From the NCBI GenBank assembly GCA_014621425.1, contig JAANBB010000030.1, positions 62,001-126,000 on the forward strand: a stretch of DNA of 64,000 nucleotides. The letters run 5' to 3'. The notes below the pieces were generated by a model. That model did no database searches and was not told the DNA's origin. It saw nothing but the letters and a program-made list of their open reading frames with translations. Origin of the DNA: Cylindrodendrum hubeiense. Its lineage: Eukaryota > Ascomycota > Sordariomycetes > Hypocreales > Nectriaceae. Shown piece after piece: positions 43,691-54,587 of the stretch. The translations under genes were made by a program, and so were the position numbers. Numbering within the stretch: the first letter of the stretch is position 1; each line of letters opens with the position of its first letter.

Positions 43691-45024
43691 ATGTCCGAGG
43701 ACGACGGCGACGTGCTCGGCCCCGACGGCCAGGCCACCGCCGCCCGCGTCGACCGCGATCGCCGGGCGCCGCGCTTCAGCTGGACCCCCGCCTACGAGGC
43801 CACCTTCTTCCGCAGCCTGTGCGAGAGCGTCCAGCTGGGCCTGCGCGAGAACAGCAGCTTCAAGGCCGAGGCCTGGGAGCGCGCCGCCCAGGCCCTTCAG
43901 GAGAGCCACGGCGCCTATCCCACCAAGAGCCACCTGATCAACAAGAGCGACAATGCCCGGAAGCGCTTTCGCCTCTGGCGCGGCCTGCGCGAGGACCCCG
44001 AGTTCCTCTACAACCCCGTCACCAGGACCGTCACCGCCACCGAGGAGGCCTGGACCGCACACATTGAGGTGAGAGACGGCCCAGAACCGCACCGCACCAC
44101 TCGAGCCCAGAATCGCGTCACTAACATCGCTGCAGCGGGAACCCCTGTCCAGAGCCCTCCGAGGGCGACCTTTCGACCATGAAGACTACATGGAGATACT
44201 CTACCCCGACGTCATCGGCTCCGGCGGCGCACCCAAGCGCATCATGAAGCCCCGCCGACGGACTGACGGCCCCATCCCCGAAGACTCAGAGATGCCCGGC
44301 ACCAGTATCCTCAACCTCCAGAACGAACCTCCTCCTCCCCGGCCCCCGGGCCTCGAGAGCCCCCCCAGCCAGCGACCGACCTTGATCTTGACCCAGACTC
44401 AGACTCCTACTCCTACAGCCCCGTCCACCACCATCAACGGGACCCAGCAGAGGCCGACCTCAACCGCAATCCCCCCTCGCCGCCCCGACTGCGAGTTCCA
44501 GCGCTCTCACGCCCCCGGACGAGACCATGACCCAGAACCGCAAGCGCCAGCTGCCGGCCACGAGCACCCCGAGCACCTTCGAATCTACACCGCCCGCCTC
44601 CACCGGTCCTCCAAACCACCAGACCCCCGGGTCACCTGAGAAGCGACGCCGAACATCTTCCAACGACGGGTCGCGTGCCATTGCCTCGGCCGCCACTCTC
44701 AACTCGTCCATGCTCCCGCTTGTCGTCTCCAACGGACCAAGCGTCAGCTCTCCCTCCCAGGGCGAGAGCCAAGTCCTGCCCCATCCTCCTCTCTTCGAGG
44801 AACTTGTCGAGGCAGTCAAGTCGCGTACCTCTCTCCGGTGGCAGGAGGAGGCCCTTGATGTCTTCTTCCGGGACTTTGCCGACGAGGACCTCGACCTGCA
44901 GGTCAAGATCTCAGAAAGTGTGCTCGTCAACGAGAGTAAGGCGATGGTGTTTTGCAAGATGCCCAGCCGGGTCAGGCAACATTGGGTGAGACGGTTTAGG
45001 GAACCGCATCACAAGGCTGCGTAA
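43691..45024 (+). CDS. Myb/SANT-like DNA-binding domain protein, middle of gene unresolved
   Basis: Exon 1 is 43691-44068 (126 codons); a 67-nt intron with branch CTAAC leads to 44136. Residues about 29-140 fit a Myb/SANT-like domain of the PF12776 type: FSWTPAYEATFFRSLCE, FKAEAWERAAQAL, LINKSDNARKRFRLW, TVTATEEAWTAHIE, then HEDYMEILYPDVIGSG and a basic KRIMKPRRR. The C-terminal half (44527-45024) is in another frame: SPEKRRRTSSNDG and a closing helical block LRWQEEALDVFFRDFADEDL then VRQHWVRRFREP. Between 44290 and 44530 the Pro/Thr-rich DNA is open in all three frames, and I cannot choose between one or two introns and a frameshift. Probably a nuclear regulator. A very GC-rich gene compared with neighbours. 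Confidence 0.72.
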
Positions 45025-45681
45025 GAGATGGATTGAAGAGATGTTTGAAGGTGTGGATTGAAGCGATGTTTCAAGAGATGAATTGCAGAGATGTTTCAAG
45101 GTGGTGATTGAAGAGATGAAGACAAGAGATGGACTCGACAGCTGCACACAGTCACCGAAGGACAAGAAGGACAAGAAGGATCATGACGGTCGATGGACCA
45201 ACGAAACTGAACAACCCAAAAAAAGTACGGGGCATCAAGAGCGAAGAGAGACGTGTTTATGCCCACCGGGGAAAAGAAAGGACGATCTGGCGTGTTGGTT
45301 CGTGACACTCCATGTTGAGATACCAGTTTACCAAGAGGCGGGGCGTTAGGGTTTCGGGCTTGCAATGCATTTAGCGAGGATCTCAAAGGCTTGGGAACAT
45401 TGGTAGCGTGAAGCGGCGGAGCTGGCGATTGGGAATAGCCTTGACCCTTTGGTCTTTGTATTGATATATAATATACACCTAATCTTCCACATTGATCAAC
45501 CGCTCCCTTACCCCAACGCATAGAAAAGTTACCATGAGCATTCCATTCAATCAAACTTGTTCACATCATGCTCATGTAATGTTGCAATCGATCAAACTGG
45601 CCAGTCCAGGCTGGTTTCGAGGTATCAAATTGATGTAGGGTAGGCTATTATTGGAGGTGCTACCAAATCATGACTGGCTGC
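45025..45681. other. Intergenic, 0.66 kb
   Basis: 3' flanks of the convergent Myb-like and permease genes. Contains the 25-bp repeat array at 45031-45131. No gene seen. Confidence 0.5.
45031..45131. repeat. 25-bp tandem repeat just after the Myb-like gene
   Basis: Four units starting at 45031, 45056, 45081 and 45106, based on GATTGAAGAGATGTTTCAAG plus 5 nt. It starts 7 bp after the stop codon, so it probably forms the 3' UTR. Confidence 0.88.
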
Positions 45682-47352
45682 TTAGTTTACAATGCTTGGG
45701 TTATATTCCTTCCTAGCCCTAAAGAACCACCAGGATGTCAAAACCATAAGTAGCAATACGTATACCACTGATACATAGTTCATATTGTCGCCTGTTGTGG
45801 GTTGCACTGGAGGGAATGCATACATCTGTAGATGGTTAGCGGATATTTCATGGACTGTTGGGGGGCCACAAGAAAAACTTACCACAAAGGCGAAGCCTAA
45901 CCAAATCAGTAGCACCACATTACAAACCAAACCTAGTTTACCAAGCCAGAAGGGGCCATGGACCAAATTCGATCGCCCTTTGACTAGGAGGCAAACCACA
46001 GGAATGGCGTAAGATGCATAAAGCAGAACGACACACGCCGTGACCATGCTGTTGAACGCCGTGTAGGACGCCAAGTAGAGGCACCCCAAGAGACTAACGA
46101 TGACACAGCTGACCACATGCGCCCAGATAGGGACATGAAGAGAAGGATGCACTCTGCGGAGGTAGGCAGATCCTGGAAGGCCGTTGTCTCGAGAGAAAGA
46201 CCAGCACAACCGAGCCTGCCAAGTGTGTGAAGCAATCAGACAACCACACCCAGTGAGGACGATGAGGCTGCAGAGTATGATGGCACCGGCTTGAGAGTCG
46301 AGGGCTTGAAAGAAAAGTTCCAGAATGGGGACTCCAGTAGGTGTGCTGGACACGGTGTCAAAGTCCTGGATGCTGAACATCATGCCGATGGAGAAGAGCC
46401 AGGCAGTGACGAAGCCGATCCCCACAGTGCCCATGATGGCAATCGGGATGATTCTCTCGGGCTCAAATACTTCCTCGGCCATGTGTGTGGCGCAATCAAG
46501 ACCGTTGAATGCCCAGTTTGGGTTGATGAGACCAACAATGTAGGCGATGCCGTCGTTGGACCATCCTGTTCGGTTGATGAATTCCGTAAAGACCCACCGG
46601 GCGGACTGATGGGTGTCTGCTTTGATGGGAACGACTAGGATAATAACGAGGAAGGATATGATCGATGTCCAGAGGGTTATAAAAGTGATTGTCGGCAGGG
46701 CGTGGCTCGAGATGTTGAACAAGGCGCAAGTGATGTGGACGATTTGGTAGCTGACGAACGTCATCCAAGGCTTAACGATTCTAAGAATGAAAGAGTTAGT
46801 TGTGTTTTAACGGGAACTTGAACTTTGGTCATTCTAAAGGACTTACAAATCCGGATGAGCCATCTTGATGCAGCCCAGGATCAGGTTTCCCACACCAAGT
46901 GCAATGCTCGCGCATGTGAACAGAGATCCAGCCCAAGAAATCCAGCCTGTGAAATAGGACATGAACCTGGCGTATCGCGGACTCGCAAGTCGGCTGGTCC
47001 AGTAGTACTGTCCACCCGCATTCGGCATCGCCGACGCCAGCTCGCCGAGGCTTGCTCCTATGCCAGTACAGACGATCGACACGAGGATTGTGCCATAGAT
47101 GAGCTGGACGGGCCCGCCTGAGTTGATGCCCGTTACCAGAGCCGTCGAGATACCGAACCAGGAGTTGGCCAACGAGAAGCTGATGCCCATGACGGACCAG
47201 AGCGAGAAGTTTCGCCGGAGCTCTTCTTGGTGGCCCACTGCGGCGGTGGTAAGTAACGCGGGAGGAACAGGACTGGGGCATGTTGGATGCGTACCATCGT
47301 TGGACTTGACGCACTCGAGGTCTTGTGCATTGTCTTCTTTTTTGATGTCCAT
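45682..47352 (-). CDS. Amino-acid/GABA permease (APC superfamily)
   Basis: Three exons: 47352-46847, 46780-45883, 45825-45682; introns 66 and 57 nt; 515 residues (534 if the in-frame ATG at 47409 is used). About 12 membrane segments. The N-terminal EELRRNFSLWSVMGISFSL, then GGPVQLIYGTILVSI, LGELASAMPNAGGQYYW, NPNWAFNGLDCATHMAEEV (helix 6 region) and the C-terminal GDNMNYVSVVYVLLLMV and RARKEYNPS are typical of the fungal GABA/choline permease group (Uga4, GabA, Hnm1). A plasma- or vacuole-membrane importer of GABA, choline or related amines; the substrate is not fixed by sequence. Convergent with the Myb-like gene. Confidence 0.92.
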
Positions 47353-48436
47353 GTTTGCTGTTGGAGTGAGGATAGGTCGTTGGAGATGCTGGTGCGAGCC
47401 AGATGACACTCTCGAAGGGCGAATGCCGACTCTATATTGCCGGACGTGGCGGGCATCACCCCCAATACCGCCAAACCAACCATCAGCCTCAATGACAGTA
47501 GATTCGAGCTAAGGGATAGCCCGGAACGAAATTCCTGGGGTGTGCGCGACCCCGTGGGGATGCATGATAGCGGAATTTGGAAGGTTCCTGGCGCCTCACC
47601 GATGAGCCAATGGTGTGCCTTTCCGCGGCTCTAAGCAACCAGTTTCAGATACCCTGGAATATGTCACTATCAGCCGCCGAGTCCTCGCAAAGTGCACGTA
47701 TTGACCAACTCAGTCGACGGCTTCTAAACCGGGTTCCGGATCGTCGGAATGGGATAGGGCTGAGGCTTGAGGTGAGATAACAATCGACATCGTCCAGTGA
47801 GGATTGGTATTGCTATCTAATGAATTGAGAGCATGCTATCAGGTGCCTGGAGTCATGACATTGAGAAAGATGTATCGCTTCTTATGATAATTTGGTGTCT
47901 TTTACTCCAAGAAGGTATCATGCCTTCTGCTCAGCGGCCGAGACGAGATACCTCAAGCGCCGTGGAAAGGGAATTAAGGAGAATTTATTGCAGTTTCCCA
48001 CCGTGCGGAGATCCTCTGTATCATGGATGCCATTTCGAGATCAGAGCGAAGTGTCAGAGCTGGATCTAAGGCTCAGCGGTGGCGGAAAACGGGCTAGCCG
48101 GGCGGAGGTGTGGACCGCGGTGAGCCCCACCCGCCGCGGACAGATAAGATTGAAGACCGCCAAATTCCGCGCCTATCGTGTGCAATTCCGCCCCTACTCT
48201 AGACGCCCCATCGCGTACAAGAGTGACTGTGAAGGGGAGTGCTTCTGGACATCAGCGGGCGCACCGTATCGGCAGAATATCAAGGACAATATAGCTTTTG
48301 TCATTGAGCTATGGGTATCTACGGAATGAGATAAAGATGACCGACGCACAGTTGCCCTTGCTGCCAACAGAAAAAACACGAGGCACCGCTCTGAACTCTT
48401 CCACCCCATATCCATTTCCATGACCGAATAAGAAGT
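47353..48436. other. Intergenic, 1.1 kb
   Basis: Permease promoter and RTA1 3' flank. GC-rich with CCGCGG palindromes near 48115 and 48133. Open frames seen here do not resemble proteins I know. Confidence 0.45.
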
Positions 48437-49400
48437 CTAAGCAAAATCGCGTAACGCATGCTCGCCGGCATCACGATCGACTTGCTGCTTATATTCAGCA
48501 GTAGGTGAAAGCCCATCCACATACCAGACGAAGAAAACGACCATGACAGCAGCCATGAGGACCGCATCGAAGAGATACAGAAAAATCTCGTGCGAAATCA
48601 AATAGCCGCCATTTCCCTGTAGGTACTCGATAACTCGGAAGATGCTGCGTACGAGAATGAGAAGACTCGCACCGTAGAGCACACGGAGATGTCGCTCCCA
48701 GGTGATCTCACCAGACAGCGCTCTGGTTGTCAGGCTTCGCGAGAGGCGGTAGTGGAAGACGACGGTGGTAACGATGAACAGGCCAAATATGACGATCTGG
48801 ACCCAAAGGCCGGCGATGATGAGCTTCTCTCCCATCTCGTACAACTCTAGGGTGCCGGCAGCTTGGACGCCGCCGCCACCGGCCTGCATCGTGAAGGAGA
48901 TGATGTCTCCAGTAACGAATACTTTGCTCAGCCATTGGACGCGGACAAGAGAAAGATGCTGGGCATGTAGCGCTCTGATAAGTCGGCCGAGGATCATGTA
49001 TATGGATGCTGCGTAGAGGGCCGGAGCGACGAGAATCAAGATGGCCTGGATGCTATAACCAGGAACAGTCGTAAGATCGTAGTGTGACCATATTCGACCG
49101 CAGTAACCGAGAGTCTGGACTAGAAGACACACACACAAGCGAAAACGTTAGACCACTGGAACGTTGAGGGGGGTGGAATTGAGACTCACAGCCGCCGCCG
49201 ATGGTAAATGCGACAAAGTACCAGGTCTTCGCTTTGAACATACGCCACGAGTGGAGGCCAGTCAAGATGCCAAAGACAACCACAGAGATGACAGCCGCCA
49301 CGAGGGATGGTGTGTATCTGTACAGCTTGAACTCTATCACTCCTGAATCGTCGGATCGCGGCACAACCCCTTGGGCGGTCGACAGTATTTCGTACAGCAT
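48437..49400 (-). CDS. RTA1-family membrane protein (copy 3)
   Basis: Two exons, 49400-49190 and 49119-48437, intron 70 nt; 297 residues. Seven hydrophobic segments. Blocks: IEFKLYRYTPSLVAAVISVV, TWYFVAFTIGGGFQTLGYCG across the intron, LVAPALYAASIYMILGRLIR, KVFVTGDIISFTMQAGGGGV, VQIVIFGLFIVTTVVFHYRL and LVRSIFRVIEYLQGNGGYL. The intron sits at the same family position as intron 1 in copies 1 and 2, which supports common origin. Presumed plasma-membrane lipid-stress protein. It is 17 kb away from the other two copies and has no regulator beside it. Confidence 0.92.
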
Positions 49401-50705
49401 GTTTGCTCGTATATTTGCTCGTCGGAGGATCGAGGTGGGTCTAGCGTGATACCTTTGAGGCGAGTGGCTGATCGAGTCGTAGGTGGGAGGATGTAGGCTG
49501 TTGAAGGAACGACGATGGTATGGTGAGCCTGAGAGGAAATGAAAAAACAGGAAAACACAAAGGGCGATGCTGAATTGGAGTCTGAAATTGACTGAGACCG
49601 TGGTAGAGTCTCATGTTATATATTTTCATTCATGCTGCTCGATGCTCGTGTAGACACCCGACTTGAGCGAGTGCGCGTACTCGGACTTTTCGGGTTTCTC
49701 GCATGTCTCGCATCCCACCCGTACTCACCAGCCTCAGCGGACGCACAGCCTGGAACAGTGGCACCGAGCGAGTCAGCCTCGGCCACAGCAGAGTCGACAG
49801 GACCTGGCGTCATTTATGGCAAGGCATTATTGACCATTGGTCTATTTTAAGAGACTTGTTGTTCACACGCATCCAACACTACCTAGAGCATAATAATTAT
49901 GTACAAATCTGAGGAGAATAAATCCAATAAAATTAAACTGTCAACAGATTTGGTAATAAGAATAAGGGTAGATAATTTACATTTATCCACAATAGACGGG
50001 GTAATTTATATCAGTTTGGTGTTATTATGTTTCTTCTACTCGTGAAAAGCAATTGGTGTGCGTGCGAGTTGCAATACTCATTTTCAATTTCTTCATTTTA
50101 CGTCGCTATAGGCTTAGATGTGTTCTGCCGGAAATATATTCTGTGCCAAATTAACGGCGAGACTCACCCTAAGGCTCAGCATATGTCCCATTCTTGGTGT
50201 ATAACATGAAGCTCTAGATGTGAGCATCGCTCGTAACATACTATCTATATCACCACCAGCAATTTCTTCAGTATTATTTGAGTTTGAGTTACCATCCACT
50301 TTACTATAACCATCTCCACCGCCGCTATCTGAAAATTAAGCAAATTAAGTATGACACACTCGCATCGAATTCAGCAGACTTCTCATCATTATTATGAACC
50401 TATTACATATATCCCCTGTGTCAGTTTAGTGGCAGCTGATACGTCACTCAGGTGGGCTTCGTTGGGTTTATCGAGGAGCCCTTCTTTTGTCAAGCCATAA
50501 CAAGAGCCTTTTTACGAGACGAGTGAGGTATGTAGGTCCTACCCCGAATTTTGCATCGTATTGCCTGCTGGGTAATAGCCTAAAGGCTGGTCAAACTACG
50601 AAATCAAATTGAAACGAGCTAACCACATCCTGTCGATATTTGTTTTTACCCTTCTTTCTCCGCCCCTATTCTTCTAATTTGTTCTGCTCAACAAATATTA
50701 TCGCG
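49401..50705. other. Intergenic, 1.3 kb
   Basis: RTA1 promoter side and SDR 3' flank; AT-rich from about 49880 to 50300. No gene seen. Confidence 0.45.
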
Positions 50706-51485
50706 CTATGCCTGTGGCCAGTTCTTGCCCAGATTAATACAGCCGCCATTGAAATTCGCGCCCATATTGCCCTCACTCAAAAATGTCACATAGTTCGCAA
50801 TATCTTCTTTCTCCACCACTTTCCCAGCAAGATCAACCCCCGGGAGAGTCGCCTGAGCAAGCTCAGCACCCTGCTGATTGATGCCGGGAGCAAAGGCATC
50901 GACAATATTGGTCGCGGCCATGCCACCCAAGTTCAGTGCCACGCTGTGGATCCCCCGTCGGCCGTAGAAGGCTGCTGTGTTCTTCGTCAGACCCACGAGG
51001 CCGTGCTTGCTAGCCGTGTAAGCCGCACCAGCCAAAAAGCCGTAGTTGGCTGCGAGTGACGCTATGTTGATAACAAGTCCACTACCCTGCTTCTCCATTG
51101 CCTGCACGGCGTGTTTGGTCACCAGAAACGGACCCGTGAGATTCACGGCAAGTACCTTGTCCCAGAGGCTCTTATCACAAGAACCCGCTGGGTCAAAGCA
51201 GTCCATGATGCCGGCGTTATTGACGACCACATCCAACGTTCCAAACTTCTCGATTGCCAAGGTGACCAGTTTCTTCACTGACTCCTCATCAGAAACATTG
51301 ACATCTACAGCCAGAACTGTTTCTGGGAATGATGCAGTGAATTCAGCTTCAGTGACGGAGAGCCGAGCGAGGTTGATGTCGCAGATGACGACGTTGGAGC
51401 CTTTCGAGAGGTACTTCCTGGCGATTTCCTGGCCCAGACCGCCGGATGAGCCAGTAACGATGACAGTTTTACCCTTCAGGGACAT
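50706..51485 (-). CDS. Short-chain dehydrogenase/reductase (SDR)
   Basis: Single exon, 259 residues. Complete classical SDR: TGSSGGLG (11-18) for the dinucleotide, Asp-Ile after the second strand (VVICDINLARL), which favours NAD, then VDVNVSDEES, VVNNAGIMD, and a catalytic Ser-Tyr-Lys set in INIASLAANYGF and AAYTASKHG. The C-terminal half has SVALNLGGMAATNI where a PG motif is usual. Soluble oxidoreductase; the substrate cannot be told. Not closely similar to the SDR at 34354-35278. Confidence 0.93.
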   Translation of the reverse strand: MSLKGKTVIVTGSSGGLGQEIARKYLSKGSNVVICDINLARLSVTEAEFTASFPETVLAVDVNVSDEESVKKLVTLAIEKFGTLDVVVNNAGIMDCFDPAGSCDKSLWDKVLAVNLTGPFLVTKHAVQAMEKQGSGLVINIASLAANYGFLAGAAYTASKHGLVGLTKNTAAFYGRRGIHSVALNLGGMAATNIVDAFAPGINQQGAELAQATLPGVDLAGKVVEKEDIANYVTFLSEGNMGANFNGGCINLGKNWPQA

Positions 51486-52383
51486 ATTGAGGGCAATAGA
51501 TCTAAACGGAAATGGTGAACAAAATGACGGTACAGAGAGATGATAGACCAGTGGTTCCTTAAAAATTAAGCATATCTACCTTTTCCCGCTTCCCCGCACT
51601 TTTTCAGGGCAATGAAGCCATCACACCGGGGTTTCGGGTAATTTTGACATCCGTAATGCATGTATTGCCTCGGATTCTCGGGTTTTCGGGCATTTTCGTT
51701 CTCCGGGATACTTGATTGTCGACAGACATTGGTTCGTGTTCGTAGTATAGACAAGGGGATTCAATAGGTCACTCTTTCCACCAGTAGTGTTACCACCTCC
51801 TTCCACAACCATCCGTTTCCTAAATTTACAGATCAACGAAGATACTATCAGTACTTAGCAATAGCAGCCGTCCATACAGCTCCAAATTATACTGCCCGAA
51901 CAGCAGCTACAACAACAGGCTAATGGAGATGAAGGCAGTACCAATGTATCTTGTTCTGATCCCCTGTCCGTACCGCTAATGCTAGCAAAACCTCTGTATA
52001 TAGCAAATACAATCTGCTACGTGGGAATTAGATACCGCACTCAACTGGCATAAGGGCTTTGGGACTAATCATAGCGGTCTGATCTGGGTGTTGACTTGAC
52101 CCCACCAGCTCTTCAATGCCAGTTTCAAGTGCGATCATGTTGAATCACCCTATCTGGCCTTTGTCGATACGACAGTCGATGTAACAGCTCAGCATCATCC
52201 ATTTCGAAAGGCCTTGGACGCGAAAGAGCTTTAACTTCATTGGCGGCTAGAATTTGACTGTGCACCAAGTACGCCTATCATAGCCAACTTTCGCTCGGAT
52301 CCAGCCCAACATCAATCTAGATTCGAAAATCCTACCAAAGGTTGATCCAAACTACAGGTTGAATCAGGCAGACAGAATGATGA

Positions 52384-52456
52384 CGGATGCAATTGATTTC
52401 CTTCCTATACAGGGTTCCTACAGCAGACTTCTTATACTTACTAAGAGGAATGAGAG
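52384..52456. repeat. Dispersed repeat, copy A
   Basis: GATGCAATTGAT, TTCCTAC-AG and CTAAGAGGAA blocks occur in the same order at 59296-59387 with transition differences; the second copy has an insertion of about 18 bp. Confidence 0.5.
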
Positions 52457-53552
52457 GATGCGACATTGGTCCAGATACTCTATTCCGTCTCAAATCCCAT
52501 GGAACTTAGACGTTGTCCTCGTGGTAGTTGTCTTCATATGAAGGACTGAGGTGGCTGATCAAAACCTGGTGGTTAGTTGCAGTCAAACCATTTGGTATCG
52601 TGTGTTCAGCTTCTCTGGGCTCCACTCGGCATACCACATCTTACGGTCGATGGGTGTACAGCAGTGCTTCGGTATCCATCAAAGCGACGCTGCCAAGGCG
52701 CAGAGACAAATGATCAGATATGAGTGGGATGGTGAAAGAGCACAAGAGTATCCAATACCGCACCCGGAAAGGCAGAGTGATGATGACTGGTGTTTATGAT
52801 GGCCATGTGTCTAAAAAGATGAGGAAGGCTGAGACTGGGGACGATAAAACGGGAACAATAAAGACAAGTCTAATTGATACTCCTTTACAGTATTATCTGA
52901 TCAGATCAATCACTAAAAGATGCCACCGGAATGGGCTAAAAAGACTAACAATTGAGCATAGCCAACGACGCCTCTGAAGATGACTGAAGACGCGGATGGC
53001 CCCGAATGTCGAAGATGATGGCAATGAAGGTGGGCAGTCTACGCTGCTGCCCCAAAATCATTCCCCCGGGTCTCAATGACTCTGACTAATTGGGTTGAGC
53101 CAATAGCCCCCGGAACAAGGCGGAACTTCTGATGCACCCCGCTGACCTAACTCAATGAACTTACATCCTCGCTTATACCGAAAGCGAGGAATCCACCTCT
53201 AAATTTCGGTCTCTTATCTTCCTCTCCTCTGAATTTGACTTCACAAGGTTCATCATTTCATTTCTGTGATCTGTTTCATCTACGCAGCAGACCTTTCACT
53301 TCGGTGCGTGATTTTGTTGTACTGAATAATTGAAACATGGAATAACCTGCTGAGACGTCAATTGTCAGATCTGCCAATGGTCGCTGGAAGGCAGAATGCC
53401 GATATAATAGGGATCATTCTCTGCTTTCTACTTAATTTATGATTAAACGTCCAACTACCAGGACCGTAAGCTGATTCTGGGACTCTTACGCAAGGCATCA
53501 AGTATCACCATGTCCTTGCATAGGTATGGAAAGTAGGATCATCAAATATCGG

Positions 53553-53615
53553 AAATCAAAAGCCTCCCACATAAACCATGCATCGGTCCAGCCGATGTAG
53601 GGGAGGTTTTGATTT
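53553..53615. other. 63-nt nested hairpin
   Basis: The outer arm 53553-53568 (AAATCAAAAGCCTCCC) pairs with 53601-53615 (GGGAGGTTTTGATTT), 15 bp with a single bulged G. The inner arms CATCGG (53581-53586) and CCGATG (53592-53597) close a 5-nt loop. Could be a transcribed stem-loop or a small inverted-repeat element. Confidence 0.55.
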
Positions 53616-54587
53616 AATGCAAGGAACGCCAAGACTTAGACTTGAGCCCTTTCTAGTCATAGTGGACTTTTTGAAACGCTACTGACAATACTAGGATCGA
53701 GACAATGCTGACTTATGTATCATAGAATTAACTATGCCGAGGTATACGTTGAATGCCGAGATGCAATTGGTGACTGTGATAACTTTCTTGCTAATGAGTT
53801 TGTTCTTGGTGCGTCAATATGTCATTTATGATTTCAACTAAGAATTCTTGGCGATATTGGGTTGTAATCTCCTAGAGCAGGCAATTCTACCACACACCTC
53901 TTGCCGAATCGTATGATTTAAGACTTTCCCTTGTGACGTTGGCTGTCTGGGCCTACACAGTGATAGCGTTGAGCAGTTATGACGCAATTAGGTATCACAC
54001 GACCAAAGAGCAGCATTTGAAAGCTCTCGAAGGTCCAAACGTTGGTGCACAGACAAAATGAGGTACAATACGAGCAGTGCCCGATCCCCAAACGTGCTTA
54101 GAACTAGGTTTGCAGGGATGAAGCCCTTGCGGGCAACACGTCGATTTAGCGAGAAACCGGATTCGCTGACAGATGAGGCTATGTGAACTTTGCACAGAAT
54201 TTCAATTTCCGGAGACTCCGACCCCTGCGGATGCTGAGGCCTAGGCTGCATTTCACGTCAACGCCCAAAGCTAAGGAGTAACGGCTTTGATCTCGCGCTT
54301 CACCCAAGAACTAAGCGAGCGTTTCATCGAGCAAACTTAAAAATAAAACCCTCGCCCTAGTTCGGCACTCAGTTGGGGCGACATTGTTCTGGAACTTTTC
54401 GCAATCAAGGTTTAGCACACTGACGTTCCAAATGATGTCGCCCGCCAGAGATGTGTGACGCTTGTTTTCATCAACGGCGGCAGAGATTAGAATAATTCCA
54501 CAATCAAAACGAAACGATTCCCTCACAGCCAAGTAATTGTCAACTCTTAAATTAATTCATCTTGAATGAACGACTGGGACTCTGGTG

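Larger units (their letters stand above)
51486..54587. other. Gene-poor stretch, 3.1 kb
   Basis: The longest gene-free region. It holds a repeat-like block (52384-52456) that matches 59296-59387, a hairpin at 53553-53615 and a short stem (CCTCGCTT with AAGCGAGG) near 53173-53195. Many short open frames, none with protein character. Probably decayed transposon or repeat DNA. Confidence 0.45.

Noticed and set aside
47892..48329. 145-codon frame, plus strand
   Set aside because: Basic, unstructured translation in GC-rich intergenic DNA; no motif.
54311..54532. 73-codon frame, minus strand, before the MFS gene
   Set aside because: No motif and overlaps the MFS promoter.
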